Positions 1 to 13,309 of a stretch of 64,000 bases of DNA are shown here, in pieces. The position numbers and the translations under genes were made by a program. How positions within the stretch are numbered: position 1 is the first letter of the stretch; each line of letters starts with the position of its first letter. Source of the stretch: Burkholderiales bacterium. GTDB lineage: Bacteria > Pseudomonadota > Gammaproteobacteria > Burkholderiales > Ga0077523. The stretch lies in assembly GCA_022843925.1 (NCBI GenBank), contig JALHMS010000016.1:1-64000 (forward strand), given 5' to 3'. Below the pieces are notes generated by a model, which worked only from the letters and a program-made list of their open reading frames with translations, ran no database searches and was not told the origin of the DNA.

Positions 1-473
1 ACCGCGAGGTCCTGGACGATGAGGAAGCCGACGGCGATGCGGCCGTGCAGGGAATCGAGTTCGCGCTTGTCGGACAGCAGCTTGACGATGATGATCGTGC
101 TGGAGAACGTCAGCGCCACGGCCACGTACAGCGCTTCCATCGGCGCCCTGCCCAGGAGCAGGATCAGCAGGAAGCCGAACACGATCGTGAATCCCAGTTG
201 CCCGAGCCCCGTGGCCAGGGCCACCGGGCCGATATGGCGTACGTGCTGGAGATCGAGCTTGAGCCCCACCACGAAGAGCAGCACGGCAACACCGACCTGC
301 GCGAGAAGATCGATCTGATCGTGCGCCGACACGAGGCCGAGCACGGCCGGCCCCACCACGATGCCCACGACGATGTACGCGATCAGCGCCGGCTGACGCA
401 ACCACAGCGACACCGCCCCCGCACCCGCGGAGATCAGCAGCAGGAGCGCAAACTCATTGAAGACTTCGTGCAC
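1..473 (-). CDS. CPA2-family cation/proton antiporter, N-terminal part (cut by window edge)
   Basis: The first about 157 residues of a membrane antiporter are present and the C-terminus lies beyond base 1. The reading starts at a GTG (471-473) as VHEVFNEFALLLL. Successive hydrophobic helices follow, with family signatures ALIAYIVVGIVVGP, LLFVVGLKLDL and ALTFSSTIIIVKLLSDK. These match the Kef/RosB branch of monovalent cation:proton antiporter-2 proteins, which exchange K+ or Na+ for H+ across the inner membrane. Whether a TrkA-N (RCK) domain follows cannot be seen. No strong Shine-Dalgarno sequence precedes the GTG. The family call is firm; the transported ion is not determined. Confidence 0.88.
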   Translation of the reverse strand, partial: MHEVFNEFALLLLISAGAGAVSLWLRQPALIAYIVVGIVVGPAVLGLVSAHDQIDLLAQVGVAVLLFVVGLKLDLQHVRHIGPVALATGLGQLGFTIVFGFLLILLLGRAPMEALYVAVALTFSSTIIIVKLLSDKRELDSLHGRIAVGFLIVQDLA

Positions 474-765
474 GGTCGGATCAGATCCAGGAATCGACGA
501 GACAACACTGCGCCGCCCTCTCGAACCTATCGGTCGGTCATGCGTCCGTCAAGGCGGTGCGCAGCGCCGCTTCCTGCTGCAGGAGCGCGCCACCGGTCCC
601 TGAGGGTGCATCAGGAGGCGAACCGTTCGTGCACCGCGGACGGCACGCCCGGTCCGAGACCGTAGTGACGTGAACGGGCGCGAATCGAATCACCGCCGGC
701 TTGGTGACCCCGGTACATGCGTCGACCCGCCGCGGCCCTCGGCGTGCGGATCGGCGCCTGATGCG

Positions 766-1578
766 TCAGCCCTGCACGATCCGCGTGACCTGCGTCGGCG
801 TCGGCGCGGGCCAGCCGGCCTCCTTGCAGGTGCGGACGATCGCCTCGTTGGTGTCGAAGTACACCTGCCAGTAGTGGGCGTTGTTCGTGTACGGCCGGAC
901 CGCGATCACGGACCCGTTGAGATTCATGTCGAGCAGGTTCACTTCGGGCGCGGGATCGGTGCTCACGTTGGGGATCCTGGCGACGGCCGCCTTGAAGCGT
1001 TCGATGGCCTCGAGCGGGTCCACGCTGCCGGCAAGCTGCGCTGTGCGGTCGACGCGACGCACGGGCAGGACCGAGAAGTTCTGGATGGTGTCGGAGAAGA
1101 TCTTGCCGTTGCCGACGATGGTCATCACGTGGTCGGGCGTGATGATCGTAGTCCCGAAGAGGCCGAGTTCGTGAACGGTGCCGGTGATCCCGCCGACGCT
1201 GACGAAGTCGCCCACCTTCACGGGACGCAGGACGAGCATGAACGCGCCAGCCGCGAAGTTGCCGAGCAATCCGCTCCACGCCGCACCGATCGCCAGGCCC
1301 GCACCGGCGAGCATCGCGGCGAAGGACGTCGTCTGGATCCCGAAGTAACCGAGGATGCCGAGGACCAGCGCAATGTTCAAGGCCACGGCGACGATGGACC
1401 CCAGGTACTTCGTCAGCGTCGGATCCACGTGATTGCGGTTCATGCTCGCCTGGATCAGCGAAATGACCCGTCCGATCAGCCAGCGACCGATGACCCAGAA
1501 GGCGACCGCCGCCAGGATCTTGATGCCCAGCTCCACGAGCGTGGTGCTGAGGAAGTGCTGAATCGCCTGCATGTCCAT
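766..1578 (-). CDS. Small-conductance mechanosensitive channel, MscS family
   Basis: A 270-residue MscS-type channel that would open under membrane tension to release solutes on osmotic downshock. The chosen ATG (MDMQAIQHFL) has GGAGAT 7 to 8 bases upstream; the frame stays open further upstream but without a ribosome site. Three hydrophobic segments fill roughly residues 15-120. They include the Gly/Ala-rich pore helix (FAAMLAGAGLAIGAAWSGLLGNFAAG is split here as AMLAGAGLAIGAAWS and LLGNFAAG), followed by a beta domain with KVGDFVSVGGITGTV. The length fits the short E. coli-like MscS group. It lies next to the antiporter on the same strand but with about 290 bp between them, so co-transcription is uncertain. 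Confidence 0.93.
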   Translation of the reverse strand: MDMQAIQHFLSTTLVELGIKILAAVAFWVIGRWLIGRVISLIQASMNRNHVDPTLTKYLGSIVAVALNIALVLGILGYFGIQTTSFAAMLAGAGLAIGAAWSGLLGNFAAGAFMLVLRPVKVGDFVSVGGITGTVHELGLFGTTIITPDHVMTIVGNGKIFSDTIQNFSVLPVRRVDRTAQLAGSVDPLEAIERFKAAVARIPNVSTDPAPEVNLLDMNLNGSVIAVRPYTNNAHYWQVYFDTNEAIVRTCKEAGWPAPTPTQVTRIVQG

Positions 1579-1783
1579 GGCAAGATCTCCGTCGGGATGG
1601 GGTGTCGTACTCGGGAACGTCGCTGCGTTCGAAGGGCATCGGTCACGTCGGCTCCGCACCATGGGCACCGTGCCGCACGTGCCCACCTGCCAAGCTGCCG
1701 AAGCGGTTGCGCGATCTTATCGTCATCGCCCGAAAGTTCCACATCGGGCGTCGGCCCTGCCCCTCCATCCCGCCGCGGGGATT

Positions 1784-1813
1784 AAAAAAAAAGGGGCCCG
1801 CATTGCGGGCCCC
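1784..1813 (-). terminator. Rho-independent terminator of the exported-protein gene
   Basis: A perfect 9 bp stem (GGGGCCCGC / GCGGGCCCC) with a 3-base loop spans 1793-1813. On the minus strand it is followed by a run of nine U (A9 at 1784-1792). It lies 39 bases past the stop of the 1852-2382 gene and has textbook intrinsic-terminator form. Confidence 0.93.
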
Positions 1814-1851
1814 AAGGGTCGGGATGACTTTGCTGGTGTGCGGATCGCGAG

Positions 1852-2382
1852 TCAGCGGACCCAGGACGCGTAGCCGGTCGCCGTGCCGTCCGCCCAGTTG
1901 ACCTGATTGGTGCCGAGGAAGGGGAACTTGCCGGACCAGTCCTTGTACTTTCCCGTGCCGCCGTTGTACTCGATGGTGCCGGCGTTCCTGGATCCGAACG
2001 CGGGGTTGCCCGAGGGGATCCGCCACGTCAGGTAAAGCCGGTCTCCCTCGAGGTCGGTGCCGATGCAATAGCCACCGGCGCTGGTACGCTTGTTGGTGAA
2101 ATCGAGATCGTTGAACCCCGGGCACTTGAGTCCGATCTTGTGCATCGGACTGCCGTCGCCCTTCTCGTTGAAGAATGTGCCGCTGAATTCCCCGACCCAG
2201 TAGAAGTGCCCCTTGTCGATCTCGTAGGTCTTGCCGACGCCGAGCCAGCCGAACTCGCCGACGATGCGGTCCTGTGCCTGCGCCAGCCCGGTCATCGACG
2301 CGAGGATGCCTATCGCAGTTGCCGCGGCCGCAAGATTGCGGGTGTTGCAGCGGCAGCCGATCGAACCCTTGATTCCGGTCAT
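1852..2382 (-). CDS. Exported protein of unknown function
   Basis: A 176-residue protein with an N-terminal signal peptide: basic start MTGIKGSIGCRC, a hydrophobic Ala-rich stretch, and a likely signal peptidase I cut after LAQAQ-like residues near 36-38. AAGGAGAA lies 7 to 8 bases before this ATG, so it is preferred to an upstream in-frame ATG at 2418. The mature part is rich in Gly and aromatic residues (VGEFGWLGVGKTYEIDKGHF, FYWVGEFSGTFFN). It has two Cys (KCPGF and YCIG) that could form a disulfide, which suggests a compact beta-rich periplasmic or secreted protein. I do not recognise the family. It is a single-gene unit ended by a strong terminator. Confidence 0.75.
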   Translation of the reverse strand: MTGIKGSIGCRCNTRNLAAAATAIGILASMTGLAQAQDRIVGEFGWLGVGKTYEIDKGHFYWVGEFSGTFFNEKGDGSPMHKIGLKCPGFNDLDFTNKRTSAGGYCIGTDLEGDRLYLTWRIPSGNPAFGSRNAGTIEYNGGTGKYKDWSGKFPFLGTNQVNWADGTATGYASWVR

Positions 2383-2949
2383 TGTGGTGTTCTCCTTGGT
2401 GGTTGTTGCGCGGGGCATTCATGGCCACCGCGCGCATGCCTTGCAGGGGCGCTCCTCTCAGCAACCGTCATTCAGACACCTCGGCTGCTCGGAATCGAGT
2501 CTGGCGCCCGACCGTGATGGTTTCGTCCGAAGGAACGTGAAAGAATCGTGAAAAGACAAAGTCCTTCCAGTTAGTCCATGGCCGGGACCGCATGGACACC
2601 GCTACATGGGCCTTGGTAGTTGGTCAGCAAAAGGTGAGCGACAGCAAATGGCTGGCAACGACTCGGCGGCGCCACGTCCCTGGATGGCGCGTCGCACAAA
2701 AGCGATCGAGCACCTCGGCACACTTGCTTCCTGCCTGCCCCCGCCCTCGACGGTGGTCGATCGACGCCCATCTCTCGCAGCGCGCCGCGACGAGCGATCG
2801 GTACATCTATCGAGCACACCACCCGTGACGCTGATCCGCCTGTGGTTCCGAAACTCGAGGTCGTTACGTCCCGCGTCTGTCCCGAGCCCGCATGAGTTCA
2901 CACCGGATCCTTGCCGGATCGACAGCACCATGCGACCGGGATCATTGTC
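2383..2949. other. Divergent intergenic region
   Basis: This stretch of 567 bp separates the minus-strand exported protein from the plus-strand BTAD regulator and should hold both promoters. Short frames exist on both strands, but none has a ribosome site or protein-like composition. No repeat or RNA gene was recognised. Confidence 0.5.
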
Positions 2950-5900
2950 GTGACGCGCCTCCGGCTCCAGTTGCTGGGAGGCTTCGCCATTGCAGCCAGC
3001 GACGGGATGGCGCTCGGTCCGCTGCCAAGGAAGGCGCGCGCACTCATCGCCTATCTCGCACTCGCTGATCCGCCGATCCAGTCGCGGCATCGCCTGGCTG
3101 GCCTCTTCTGGCCGGATATCGGCGAGGCTCAGGCCCGCGCAAGCCTCCGCCAGGCGTTGACAGCCATCCGGAAGCAGATCGGTGAACTTCTTCTGTCGGA
3201 TCAAGAGACCGTCGGCTTCGCTCCCGGCGCAGTCCAGGTCGACGTGACCGAATTCGATGCGCTCGCGCGGAGTCCCGTGCCCGAAGACCAGCAGCGCGCC
3301 CTGCTCCTCTACCGGGGCGATTTCCTCGATGGGTTCCAGTCGGACACCTCATCTTTCGACCAGTGGCTTTCGACCGAGCGAGAGCGCCTGCACCACCGGG
3401 TGATCGAAATCGCGACGACGCTGCTGGCGCAGCTGGAATCGGACGGTCAGCTGGACGCGGCCACTTCGATGGCAAACCGGATCGTCGCGCTGGATCCTCT
3501 GCGCGAGGACGCGCATCGGACCCTCATGCGCCTGTTCGCCCGCCAGGGACGCCCCACCCTTGCCATGCGGCAGTACCGCGTCGTACGACAGACTCTGCAG
3601 CGGGAGCTCGGCATCCTGCCCGATCCGGCCACGGAATCGGAGTACCGCCAGATCACGCAGACCCGGCAGGCTGCGACAGCGCGGGCCCCTTCAGCGCACG
3701 AACCTCTCACCGTTCGGGAAGGTTCCTCGACCGATCGAAGCGCTGGGGCACTGGCCGATATCGATGCCGCTGGATCAGGCGATGCGGGGCCGGTTCCAGG
3801 CGCTGCCCGACAGGCCGTCGGCCACGCGCCCGAGAACAGCGTATCCGAGGACGTGCCCCCCGCACCAGCCGAGCGACGGCATCTCACGGTAGTGGCCTGC
3901 GAGATCGCAGGCTTCAACGAACTGGCTGCGCGGCTCGATCCGGAAGATCTCTGGGAGATCGTGCAGGCTTACGACGCCGTCTGCACGGCGTGCATCACGC
4001 GGTTCGAGGGCAGCGTGCACCAGCGCCGCGGCGACGGCACCCTCGCCTTCTTCGGCTTCCCCGTCGCCCACGAGGACGAGGCGCGGCGTGCGATCCATGC
4101 AGCGCTCGCCATACTCGACGAGGTGCAATCTCTCGAGATCGCGGATGCCGGGATGCTCGAGGTGCGGATCGGTATCGCATCCGGCCTGGTTGTCGTGTCG
4201 TCGGCCGACAAGGGGGCGATCGGCGCGCCGGTGAACCTCGCGGACCGGTTGCAGGCCGTCGCGACACCCGGCGCTGTCGTGGTCGGCGAGTCGGTGCTGC
4301 GCCTGGCGGGCGGCGTGTTCGACTACGACGATCTCGGCGAGCAGAACTTGCGTGGCATCGAAGCACCGGTGCGCGCCTACGCCGTCCGACGCGCGAGCCG
4401 CGCACCCGACCGGTTCGAGGCTGCCACGCGGGGCCGGCTCACTCCCCTCGTCGGACGCGAACAGGAACTGCAGCTTCTGCTCGACCGCTGGTCGATGGCG
4501 CAGGACGGTGAGGGACAGGTCGTGCTTTTGTCCGGCGAGCCCGGCATCGGCAAGAGTCGCATCCTCAACGCGCTGCCCGAACGCCTCGCGACTCTGGGTG
4601 TGAAGGCATTGCGATTCCAGTGTTCGCCCTACCACGCGAACAGTGCGCTCTGGCCCAGCATCGACAACTTCGAACGGGTGCTCGAGTTCACCAGGGACGA
4701 CGAAGCAGACGCCAGGCTCGACAAGCTGGAATCCCTTGTAGTCGACCAGTACGCGAGGCCTCGCGGTGACGTCCGCTTCATCGCATCGATGCTGTCGATC
4801 CCGTACGCCGCCCGTTACGGCGAGATCTCAATGACGCCCCAGAGGCACAAGGACGAGACACTTCGAGCCCTGGTCGATCTGACCGAGGCCGCCGCGCGCC
4901 GGCAGCCGAGCGTGATGCTGTTCGAGGATCTGCAGTGGGCGGATCCGACGACGCTAGAGGTCCTGGATCTGCTGGTCGATCGCATCCGGGCCATCCCCCT
5001 TCTCGTCGTGTTCACCCACCGGCCCGAGTTCCAGTCACGTTGGGGAGCGCACGGTCATGTGGCGAGCCTGAACCTGTCGAAGCTCACGCGCGCCCAGAGC
5101 CGGACGATGGTCGCGGGGGTGACGGATGGCAGGGCATTGCCAGCGAACCTGCTCGAACAGATCCTCGCCAAGACCGACGGCGTACCCCTCTTCGTGGAAG
5201 AGCTGACCAAGTCGCTCCTCGAATCGGACCATCTGGTGGCGGTCGCCGATCGGTACGAGTACGTCGGCCCGGTCGACCACCTCAGCATCCCGGCCACGCT
5301 GCGCGACTCGTTCATGGCGCGCCTGGATCGCTTCGCGTCGGCAAAGGAGATCGCGCAGATCGGTGCCGTCATGGGACGCGAGTTCCGTCACGAACTGATC
5401 GCCGAGGTGGTCCCGCTGACGCAGGCACAGCTCGATACCGCCTTGCAGCAACTCACCGATGCCGGACTCGCCTTCCGTCGGGGTACGCCACCGACCGCCA
5501 CCTACACCTTCAAGCACGCGCTTCTGCAGGACGCAGCCTACGATTCCCTGCTGAAGAGCAGGCGCCAGGCATTGCACGGCAGGATCGCCCGTGTGATCGA
5601 GGCGCGCTTCCCGGGCATGAAAGACACCGAGCCGGAACTGATTGCCCATCACTACACGGCCGCGGCGATGAACGCCGTCGCGATTCCGTTCTGGCACAAG
5701 GCGTCCACCAACGCGATGGATCGCGTCGCCCTCGTCGACGCACTGGCGCATGGGGCAAGAGGACTCGCACTGATAGACGCCGTGTCCGACCCTACAGACC
5801 GCGCGCGCCAGGAGCTCGGCCTGCAGCTCGTGCTCGGCCAGGCTGCGGCGCTGTCGAAAGGATGGGCCGCACCCGAGCCCGAGCGGGCCTTCTCGCGCGC

Positions 5901-6966
5901 CCGCGAACTCTGCGAGGCCGTCGCCGATGCGCCGGAAGTCTTCCCTGCCCTCTGGGGCGTGTGGGCCTTCCTCGACGTCACAGGGCGCATGGAGGAGGCG
6001 CAGGCCGTCGCCATCGAGTTCCTGGAGCGCGCAGAGCGGATGGGCGACAGCGCCGCCGCCTGCGAGGGGCACCGGATCGTCGGCGAAATGGCCTATCGGC
6101 TGGGTGACCTCACGCGGGCGCGCGACCACCTCGAACACGGCGTCCGTCTCTACGACGCCGAAGCGCATCGGGGCAACGTCCAGCGCTACGGTCAGGACTC
6201 GTGTCTCACCAACCTCCTGTATCTCGGATGGGTGCTCTGGCTGCTCGGATTCCCCGATCGGGCGCGCAAGGCGCAGCAACAGGCCGTTGCTCTGGCAGAA
6301 AGCAGTGGGCGATCGTTCGACGTGGCCTGGGCCCACCTCTTCCACACATTCCTTCACGTCAACCTTCGCGACTGGAAGTCGGGCGCCGAAACCGCCGCGA
6401 AGGTCGTTGCGGTGTGCTCGGAGCACGGCTACGGTTTCTGGCTCGCGTTCGGACGCTGCTATCAGGGGCTGGCCCGGATGCATCTCGATGCGTCCACCGG
6501 CGGTGGTGACGCGGCCCTCCGGGAGATCGAAACCCTGCGCTCCTTCGGTGCGGAGGTCTCACTCACTGCCGTTCACGCCCTGCTCGCGGACGGGTATCGG
6601 AGCCTCGGTTGCGTGGACGAAGGGCTTGCCCAGGTGGCTGCAGGCCTCACGTTGGTCGAGAAGACCGCCGAACGTTTCGCGGAATCCGAGCTGCACCTGG
6701 TGCACGCCGAGTTGCTGATGAAACGTGGCCCGCAGTTCGAGGCGACGGCAGAAGACTGCTTTCTGCGGTCGATCGAGGTGGCCCGATCCCATGGAGCGCG
6801 TGCGATCGAGTTGCGCGCCGCGGTCCGCCTTGCCCGCATCTGGCACGGACGGGGCGGATCTGCGCAGGCGCGCGCGATGCTCGCCCCCTTGTACGCCGGC
6901 TGCACGGAGGGCTTCGACACGCAGGATCTCATCGACGCGAAAGCGCTGCTCGACGCGCCGACCTGA
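2950..6966 (+). CDS. BTAD / class III cyclase / AAA-ATPase / TPR signalling protein
   Basis: A 1,338-residue multidomain cytosolic protein. GTG at 2950 (VTRLRLQLLGGF) matches the usual start of the family; an in-frame TTG at 2911 would add 13 residues. Domains in order: OmpR-like winged helix (about 1-90, ending in SLRQALTAIRKQIGE); bacterial transcriptional activation domain BTAD (about 100-235); class III nucleotide cyclase homology domain (about 310-480); AAA/STAND ATPase with Walker A GEPGIGKSR near 530 and Walker B VMLFEDLQWAD near 656; and TPR-like helices to the end. The second cyclase metal Asp (RRGDG) and the Asn/Arg of VNLADRL are present. The first metal Asp is Glu (CEIAGFN), so cyclase activity is doubtful. 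It stands alone, convergent with tgt. Confidence 0.85.
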   Translation: MTRLRLQLLGGFAIAASDGMALGPLPRKARALIAYLALADPPIQSRHRLAGLFWPDIGEAQARASLRQALTAIRKQIGELLLSDQETVGFAPGAVQVDVTEFDALARSPVPEDQQRALLLYRGDFLDGFQSDTSSFDQWLSTERERLHHRVIEIATTLLAQLESDGQLDAATSMANRIVALDPLREDAHRTLMRLFARQGRPTLAMRQYRVVRQTLQRELGILPDPATESEYRQITQTRQAATARAPSAHEPLTVREGSSTDRSAGALADIDAAGSGDAGPVPGAARQAVGHAPENSVSEDVPPAPAERRHLTVVACEIAGFNELAARLDPEDLWEIVQAYDAVCTACITRFEGSVHQRRGDGTLAFFGFPVAHEDEARRAIHAALAILDEVQSLEIADAGMLEVRIGIASGLVVVSSADKGAIGAPVNLADRLQAVATPGAVVVGESVLRLAGGVFDYDDLGEQNLRGIEAPVRAYAVRRASRAPDRFEAATRGRLTPLVGREQELQLLLDRWSMAQDGEGQVVLLSGEPGIGKSRILNALPERLATLGVKALRFQCSPYHANSALWPSIDNFERVLEFTRDDEADARLDKLESLVVDQYARPRGDVRFIASMLSIPYAARYGEISMTPQRHKDETLRALVDLTEAAARRQPSVMLFEDLQWADPTTLEVLDLLVDRIRAIPLLVVFTHRPEFQSRWGAHGHVASLNLSKLTRAQSRTMVAGVTDGRALPANLLEQILAKTDGVPLFVEELTKSLLESDHLVAVADRYEYVGPVDHLSIPATLRDSFMARLDRFASAKEIAQIGAVMGREFRHELIAEVVPLTQAQLDTALQQLTDAGLAFRRGTPPTATYTFKHALLQDAAYDSLLKSRRQALHGRIARVIEARFPGMKDTEPELIAHHYTAAAMNAVAIPFWHKASTNAMDRVALVDALAHGARGLALIDAVSDPTDRARQELGLQLVLGQAAALSKGWAAPEPERAFSRARELCEAVADAPEVFPALWGVWAFLDVTGRMEEAQAVAIEFLERAERMGDSAAACEGHRIVGEMAYRLGDLTRARDHLEHGVRLYDAEAHRGNVQRYGQDSCLTNLLYLGWVLWLLGFPDRARKAQQQAVALAESSGRSFDVAWAHLFHTFLHVNLRDWKSGAETAAKVVAVCSEHGYGFWLAFGRCYQGLARMHLDASTGGGDAALREIETLRSFGAEVSLTAVHALLADGYRSLGCVDEGLAQVAAGLTLVEKTAERFAESELHLVHAELLMKRGPQFEATAEDCFLRSIEVARSHGARAIELRAAVRLARIWHGRGGSAQARAMLAPLYAGCTEGFDTQDLIDAKALLDAPT

Positions 6967-6976
6967 GCCGAGCCGA

Positions 6977-9465
<2,489 letters not shown>

Positions 9466-12400
9466 ATGACCGCATCCCACCTGTCCGCCCCGCATCGTCG
9501 GGCGGAAGCGCTGCGCCGTCGCGCAGCCCCTCGCCGCAACCGCCTCCTCCTCGCGCTCGCGCTCGCCTTCCCGGCGCTCGACGCGCAGGCCATCACCCTC
9601 TTCTGGGACGCGAACCTGATTGTCGCAGGCACGGGCGGGAGCGGCACATGGACGGCGAAGAGCGCCAACTGGGCGCCGACCGCTGCGGGTATCTCGCTGA
9701 TAGGGTTGGGCTCCAACGCGGTCGACTGGCCCAACAACCGCGACGGCCGCGCCGTGTTCGCGGGCAGCTTCGGCACCGTCACCATCGCCGGGACCGTGAT
9801 CGCCAACACGGTGGATTTCCGGACCAATGGCTATGGCTTGACGGGCGGCACCCTCTTCCTCACGAACGACAACGGCAACACCGGCGGCAGCATCGTCGTG
9901 AGCGCGGGCGCCACCGCTACGATCGCCTCCACCCTCGATGCCCCCGTGGCGCAAGGCGGCCGTCGCATCAATCTGGATGGCCCCGGCACCCTCGTCATGT
10001 CCAACCCCACGCGATTCACGGGCGCCCTGGACGTGCGCAGCGGCACGCTGCGTCCAAGGGAAGTGGACAGCCTCGGCGGCACGTTCGTCGATCTGTCCGG
10101 AGCGACATCCACCCTGGACATGGGCGCGCTGTCCACCGTCCACGTCGGGGGACTGTCCACGTCGCGTGCGCTGGCACTGGGCAATGCCCAACTGGTCATC
10201 ACAGGCGCCGGGGAGTTCGGCGGCTCGTCCCAGTGGCTGGGGACCGTGACAGGATCGATCAACAGCGGCGTGTTCGTCGGTACCGAGAGAGGCGTCACCC
10301 TCCGGATCGGCGCCCAGGGCCCGACCCGCACCACGGTCAACGCCGGATTCCTGCACTACAACGCCGGCGACTCGTTCATCCGCAATGCCGACGTGACCCT
10401 GACGCAGACCGGCAGCACCGGATTCAGCGGCCGTTCGTCGCTGTTCCTGGAACTCGGCACCAGCCTGACGGTGGACAACGGCTCCATCCTCACGCTGACG
10501 GGAACGCCGCAGCTCCACAACGACGCCGTGCTCACGGTCACGGGCGGGTCGAGGCTGTCCGTCGTGCGCACGCCGGCCGGCGACGAGGCGTCCCTGCGCA
10601 TCGGCTTCGCCGGGGGCACATCCAAGCTGAACGTAACCGGGCAGGGGACGAGGGTGGAGTCGGCCGACTCGCTGCGCCTCGGCTTCGCCGACTTCGCGCC
10701 GAATCCGGGCGTTGGCGAAGTGACCGTCGGCGCGGGGGCGACGCTGGTGGCACCGATCCTCTCCTTCTCTGCCCAGGCATCATCGCTGGTGGTGACCGAC
10801 GGCGGCACGGTCGTCTTCAACCGCTTCGACTCCCGTAGCGGCCGCGATCGCAGCGGCACCATCCGCCTCGACGGCGGCGCCTTCCAGATCGGCGGTGATC
10901 CGCAATCGTCCCTGGCCACCGGCGGCTCGTTCTTCAACGGCAGGCTGACCGGTGCCGCCGGCACCTTCACCAAGGTCGGCCCGGGAGATACGGTACTCAC
11001 GTCCAGCGAGAGCGATTTCGCCGGCGCCGTCGTGATCCAGGGCGGCCAGCTGCTCGTCGCACCCGGCGCGTTGAAGAACGCGGTGCTCACGATGGCGCCG
11101 GGCGCCGTCCTCACCGCCCCGGCGGCGACGGTCGACACGCCGCTGCAGATCGGCGCGCTGAGCGGACGGTTCGATTCCGCGCTCGCGAACGTGACCGTGC
11201 GGCTCGGTGGCGGCGATCACACGGCCACGTGGTCGGGACGGTTCACCTCCGGCGAGGTGGGTGTCACGCGGAGCGGGGGAACCGGCGTCCAGATCATCGA
11301 AGGCGGCACGAGTGCGGCCCCATTCACAGCCCCTCTGCTTTGGACGATGGGCGGCACGTTCCGGCTGTCCGGCGGCGCCTTCCGCCTGAACAACGTGACG
11401 ACGCAGGACCTGGCGCGCGCACCGCTCCGCGCCGACGGCGCGACCGCGCTGATCGACATCGCCGACGGGGCGCAGGTCACCACGGGGGCCGGGGTGGGGA
11501 TCGCCAACGGCGGAAGCATCCGTGTCGCCGGGATCGACACCCGGCTGACGGTGGATGGCAGCATCGGCTTCGGGGTGGCCCGGGTCGGTTGGACTGGCGG
11601 AGGGACGCTGGAAGTCACGAACGGCGCCTCGGTGTCGGCGGGCAATCTTTTTCTCGGGAATGCTGACGAACCGGACGCGGGCAGCGCGATCCGCGTGAAC
11701 AGGGGCGGCCGCATAGACGCGGACGTGCTGCATTTCGAAAGCACGACGGCGGCGCTGACGATCGACCAGGGCACCGTCACGACCCGTTCGATTTTCAGTC
11801 GTGATCCCGGCACCTCCGCCGGGATCATCAGCCTCAGCGACCCGATCGCCGCTCCGGGTGTGGCCACCCTCACCGCGCCAGCCGCATTGACGGTGACCCG
11901 CCGGGTGGGGATCCAGCAGGTCCGGGCAGTGACGATCACCGACGCCGCCTCCGGCCCCGGCAGCATCGCCTTCGTCGGATCGAACTTCGAGCAGACCTTG
12001 GGCGGCACCCTCACCTACACCGGACGCACGATCGTCGATGGCGCGGGAGCGAAGCTCAACCTGATATCCCCGCTCGCCTCCCGCGAACTCATCGCCCGCA
12101 ACGGCGGCACGATGACGTTCGCCGGCGTGGGAGCCGCGTTGCCCTGGGATGCCGGCCGCACGAACTTCCGCACGGACGCCACCAGTACCATCGCCTTCGA
12201 GGGCACGCGTCTCGAAGGCGGCGTGCTCCGCGGCACCGGCTTCCAGGTGAACGGCCCCGACGTGAGCACCTTCGACGGCACGACCCTCGGCATCAATTCG
12301 CGCCTCGCCGCAACCGGGGATGTGGCCTGGTCGAATGCCGTGCTGCAGGGCCGCCTCGACACCTTTGCCGGTGTCGCCCTCGACAACATGACGATCTCCA

Positions 12401-13185
12401 CCAGTGGTGCTGTGAACCTGCGGGCCTCCGCCACGCTCACCGACGTCGAGAACAATGGCGTGCTGGATCTTCGCAGCGGAGCCGGCGTCACGGTGATCGG
12501 CAACCTGGCCTCCGGCGGCGGATCGCGCATCGTGATCGGGCCCGATGCCGCACTGCGCGGCGACGGCATCTCGCTGAACGGCGCCCTGGTCACGAACAAC
12601 GGTATCGTCGCTGCGCCACTCACCATCAACTTCCTCGGCATGGCGAAGGGTGCGGGCACCTTCGGCGCGGTCACGGTGAACGACGGCGGCACCTTCGCCC
12701 CCGGCAACTCCCCGGGCATCGCGAGCACCGGTTCGGTCGTCTTCAATGAGGGCGGTCGCTACGAGGTGGAAGTGGCGGATGCGCTCGGCACGCCCGGCAC
12801 CGGCTTCGACCTGTGGGACATCGACGGCACGTTGGCCCTCGATGCCGGCCTCACCGCCAACAGCCAGTTCGTGATCTCGCTCGTCTCGCTGAACGCCAGC
12901 CACGCGCCGGGCCTCGCCCTGAACTTCGACAAACGCCACAGCTTCGCGTGGACCGTGCTGCGGGCCGATGCCGTCACCGGATTCGATCCGGATGAACTGC
13001 GCCTCGACACCGGCGGCTTCATGAACGACCACGACGGAACCTTCGGACTGGCGCTCGCGAACGTCGGCGGTCGGGCCGAGTTGCAGATCGTCTACCAGCC
13101 CGTCCCGGAACCGGCGACGAATGCAATGCTGGTGGGCGGGCTGGCAGCGCTCGCCGCATGGCGGAGGCGCCGGCGCCAGGGTTGA
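9466..13185 (+). CDS. Giant surface protein with autotransporter-like beta repeats and a PEP-CTERM signal
   Basis: A 1,239-residue exported protein. The ATG is fixed by AGGAG 7 bases upstream. After a long basic region ([17 protein letters not shown]) comes a hydrophobic signal segment ending LDAQA. The body is made of Gly/Thr/Asn-rich beta-strand repeats of the autotransporter-associated type (for example [32 protein letters not shown]), which predict a long beta-helix. It ends in [13 protein letters not shown], a hydrophobic helix and WRRRRR, the PEP-CTERM tripartite signal cleaved by exosortase. No outer-membrane beta-barrel translocator is present. It is paralogous to the gene at 38652-42521, sharing the near-terminal motifs [13 protein letters not shown] and DLWDIDG. 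Likely role: an extracellular matrix or exopolysaccharide-associated protein. Confidence 0.88.
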   Translation: MTASHLSAPHRRAEALRRRAAPRRNRLLLALALAFPALDAQAITLFWDANLIVAGTGGSGTWTAKSANWAPTAAGISLIGLGSNAVDWPNNRDGRAVFAGSFGTVTIAGTVIANTVDFRTNGYGLTGGTLFLTNDNGNTGGSIVVSAGATATIASTLDAPVAQGGRRINLDGPGTLVMSNPTRFTGALDVRSGTLRPREVDSLGGTFVDLSGATSTLDMGALSTVHVGGLSTSRALALGNAQLVITGAGEFGGSSQWLGTVTGSINSGVFVGTERGVTLRIGAQGPTRTTVNAGFLHYNAGDSFIRNADVTLTQTGSTGFSGRSSLFLELGTSLTVDNGSILTLTGTPQLHNDAVLTVTGGSRLSVVRTPAGDEASLRIGFAGGTSKLNVTGQGTRVESADSLRLGFADFAPNPGVGEVTVGAGATLVAPILSFSAQASSLVVTDGGTVVFNRFDSRSGRDRSGTIRLDGGAFQIGGDPQSSLATGGSFFNGRLTGAAGTFTKVGPGDTVLTSSESDFAGAVVIQGGQLLVAPGALKNAVLTMAPGAVLTAPAATVDTPLQIGALSGRFDSALANVTVRLGGGDHTATWSGRFTSGEVGVTRSGGTGVQIIEGGTSAAPFTAPLLWTMGGTFRLSGGAFRLNNVTTQDLARAPLRADGATALIDIADGAQVTTGAGVGIANGGSIRVAGIDTRLTVDGSIGFGVARVGWTGGGTLEVTNGASVSAGNLFLGNADEPDAGSAIRVNRGGRIDADVLHFESTTAALTIDQGTVTTRSIFSRDPGTSAGIISLSDPIAAPGVATLTAPAALTVTRRVGIQQVRAVTITDAASGPGSIAFVGSNFEQTLGGTLTYTGRTIVDGAGAKLNLISPLASRELIARNGGTMTFAGVGAALPWDAGRTNFRTDATSTIAFEGTRLEGGVLRGTGFQVNGPDVSTFDGTTLGINSRLAATGDVAWSNAVLQGRLDTFAGVALDNMTISTSGAVNLRASATLTDVENNGVLDLRSGAGVTVIGNLASGGGSRIVIGPDAALRGDGISLNGALVTNNGIVAAPLTINFLGMAKGAGTFGAVTVNDGGTFAPGNSPGIASTGSVVFNEGGRYEVEVADALGTPGTGFDLWDIDGTLALDAGLTANSQFVISLVSLNASHAPGLALNFDKRHSFAWTVLRADAVTGFDPDELRLDTGGFMNDHDGTFGLALANVGGRAELQIVYQPVPEPATNAMLVGGLAALAAWRRRRRQG

Positions 13186-13309
13186 TCCGCCGGCGAGCGT
13201 CGCGGTGCGGGGTGCGCCGACGCCCCCGCCGCGACCCTCCAGGAATCGTCTCCTTCGTGACCGCGACGCCCCCGATGCAGCGGGCGCGTTCGCGGAACTC
13301 GTACGTCGA

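Noticed and set aside
12759-13022. Repeated short motifs in the giant PEP-CTERM genes considered as a CRISPR or DNA repeat array
   Set aside because: The repeats are protein-level beta-strand repeats with variable DNA and no regular spacer structure.
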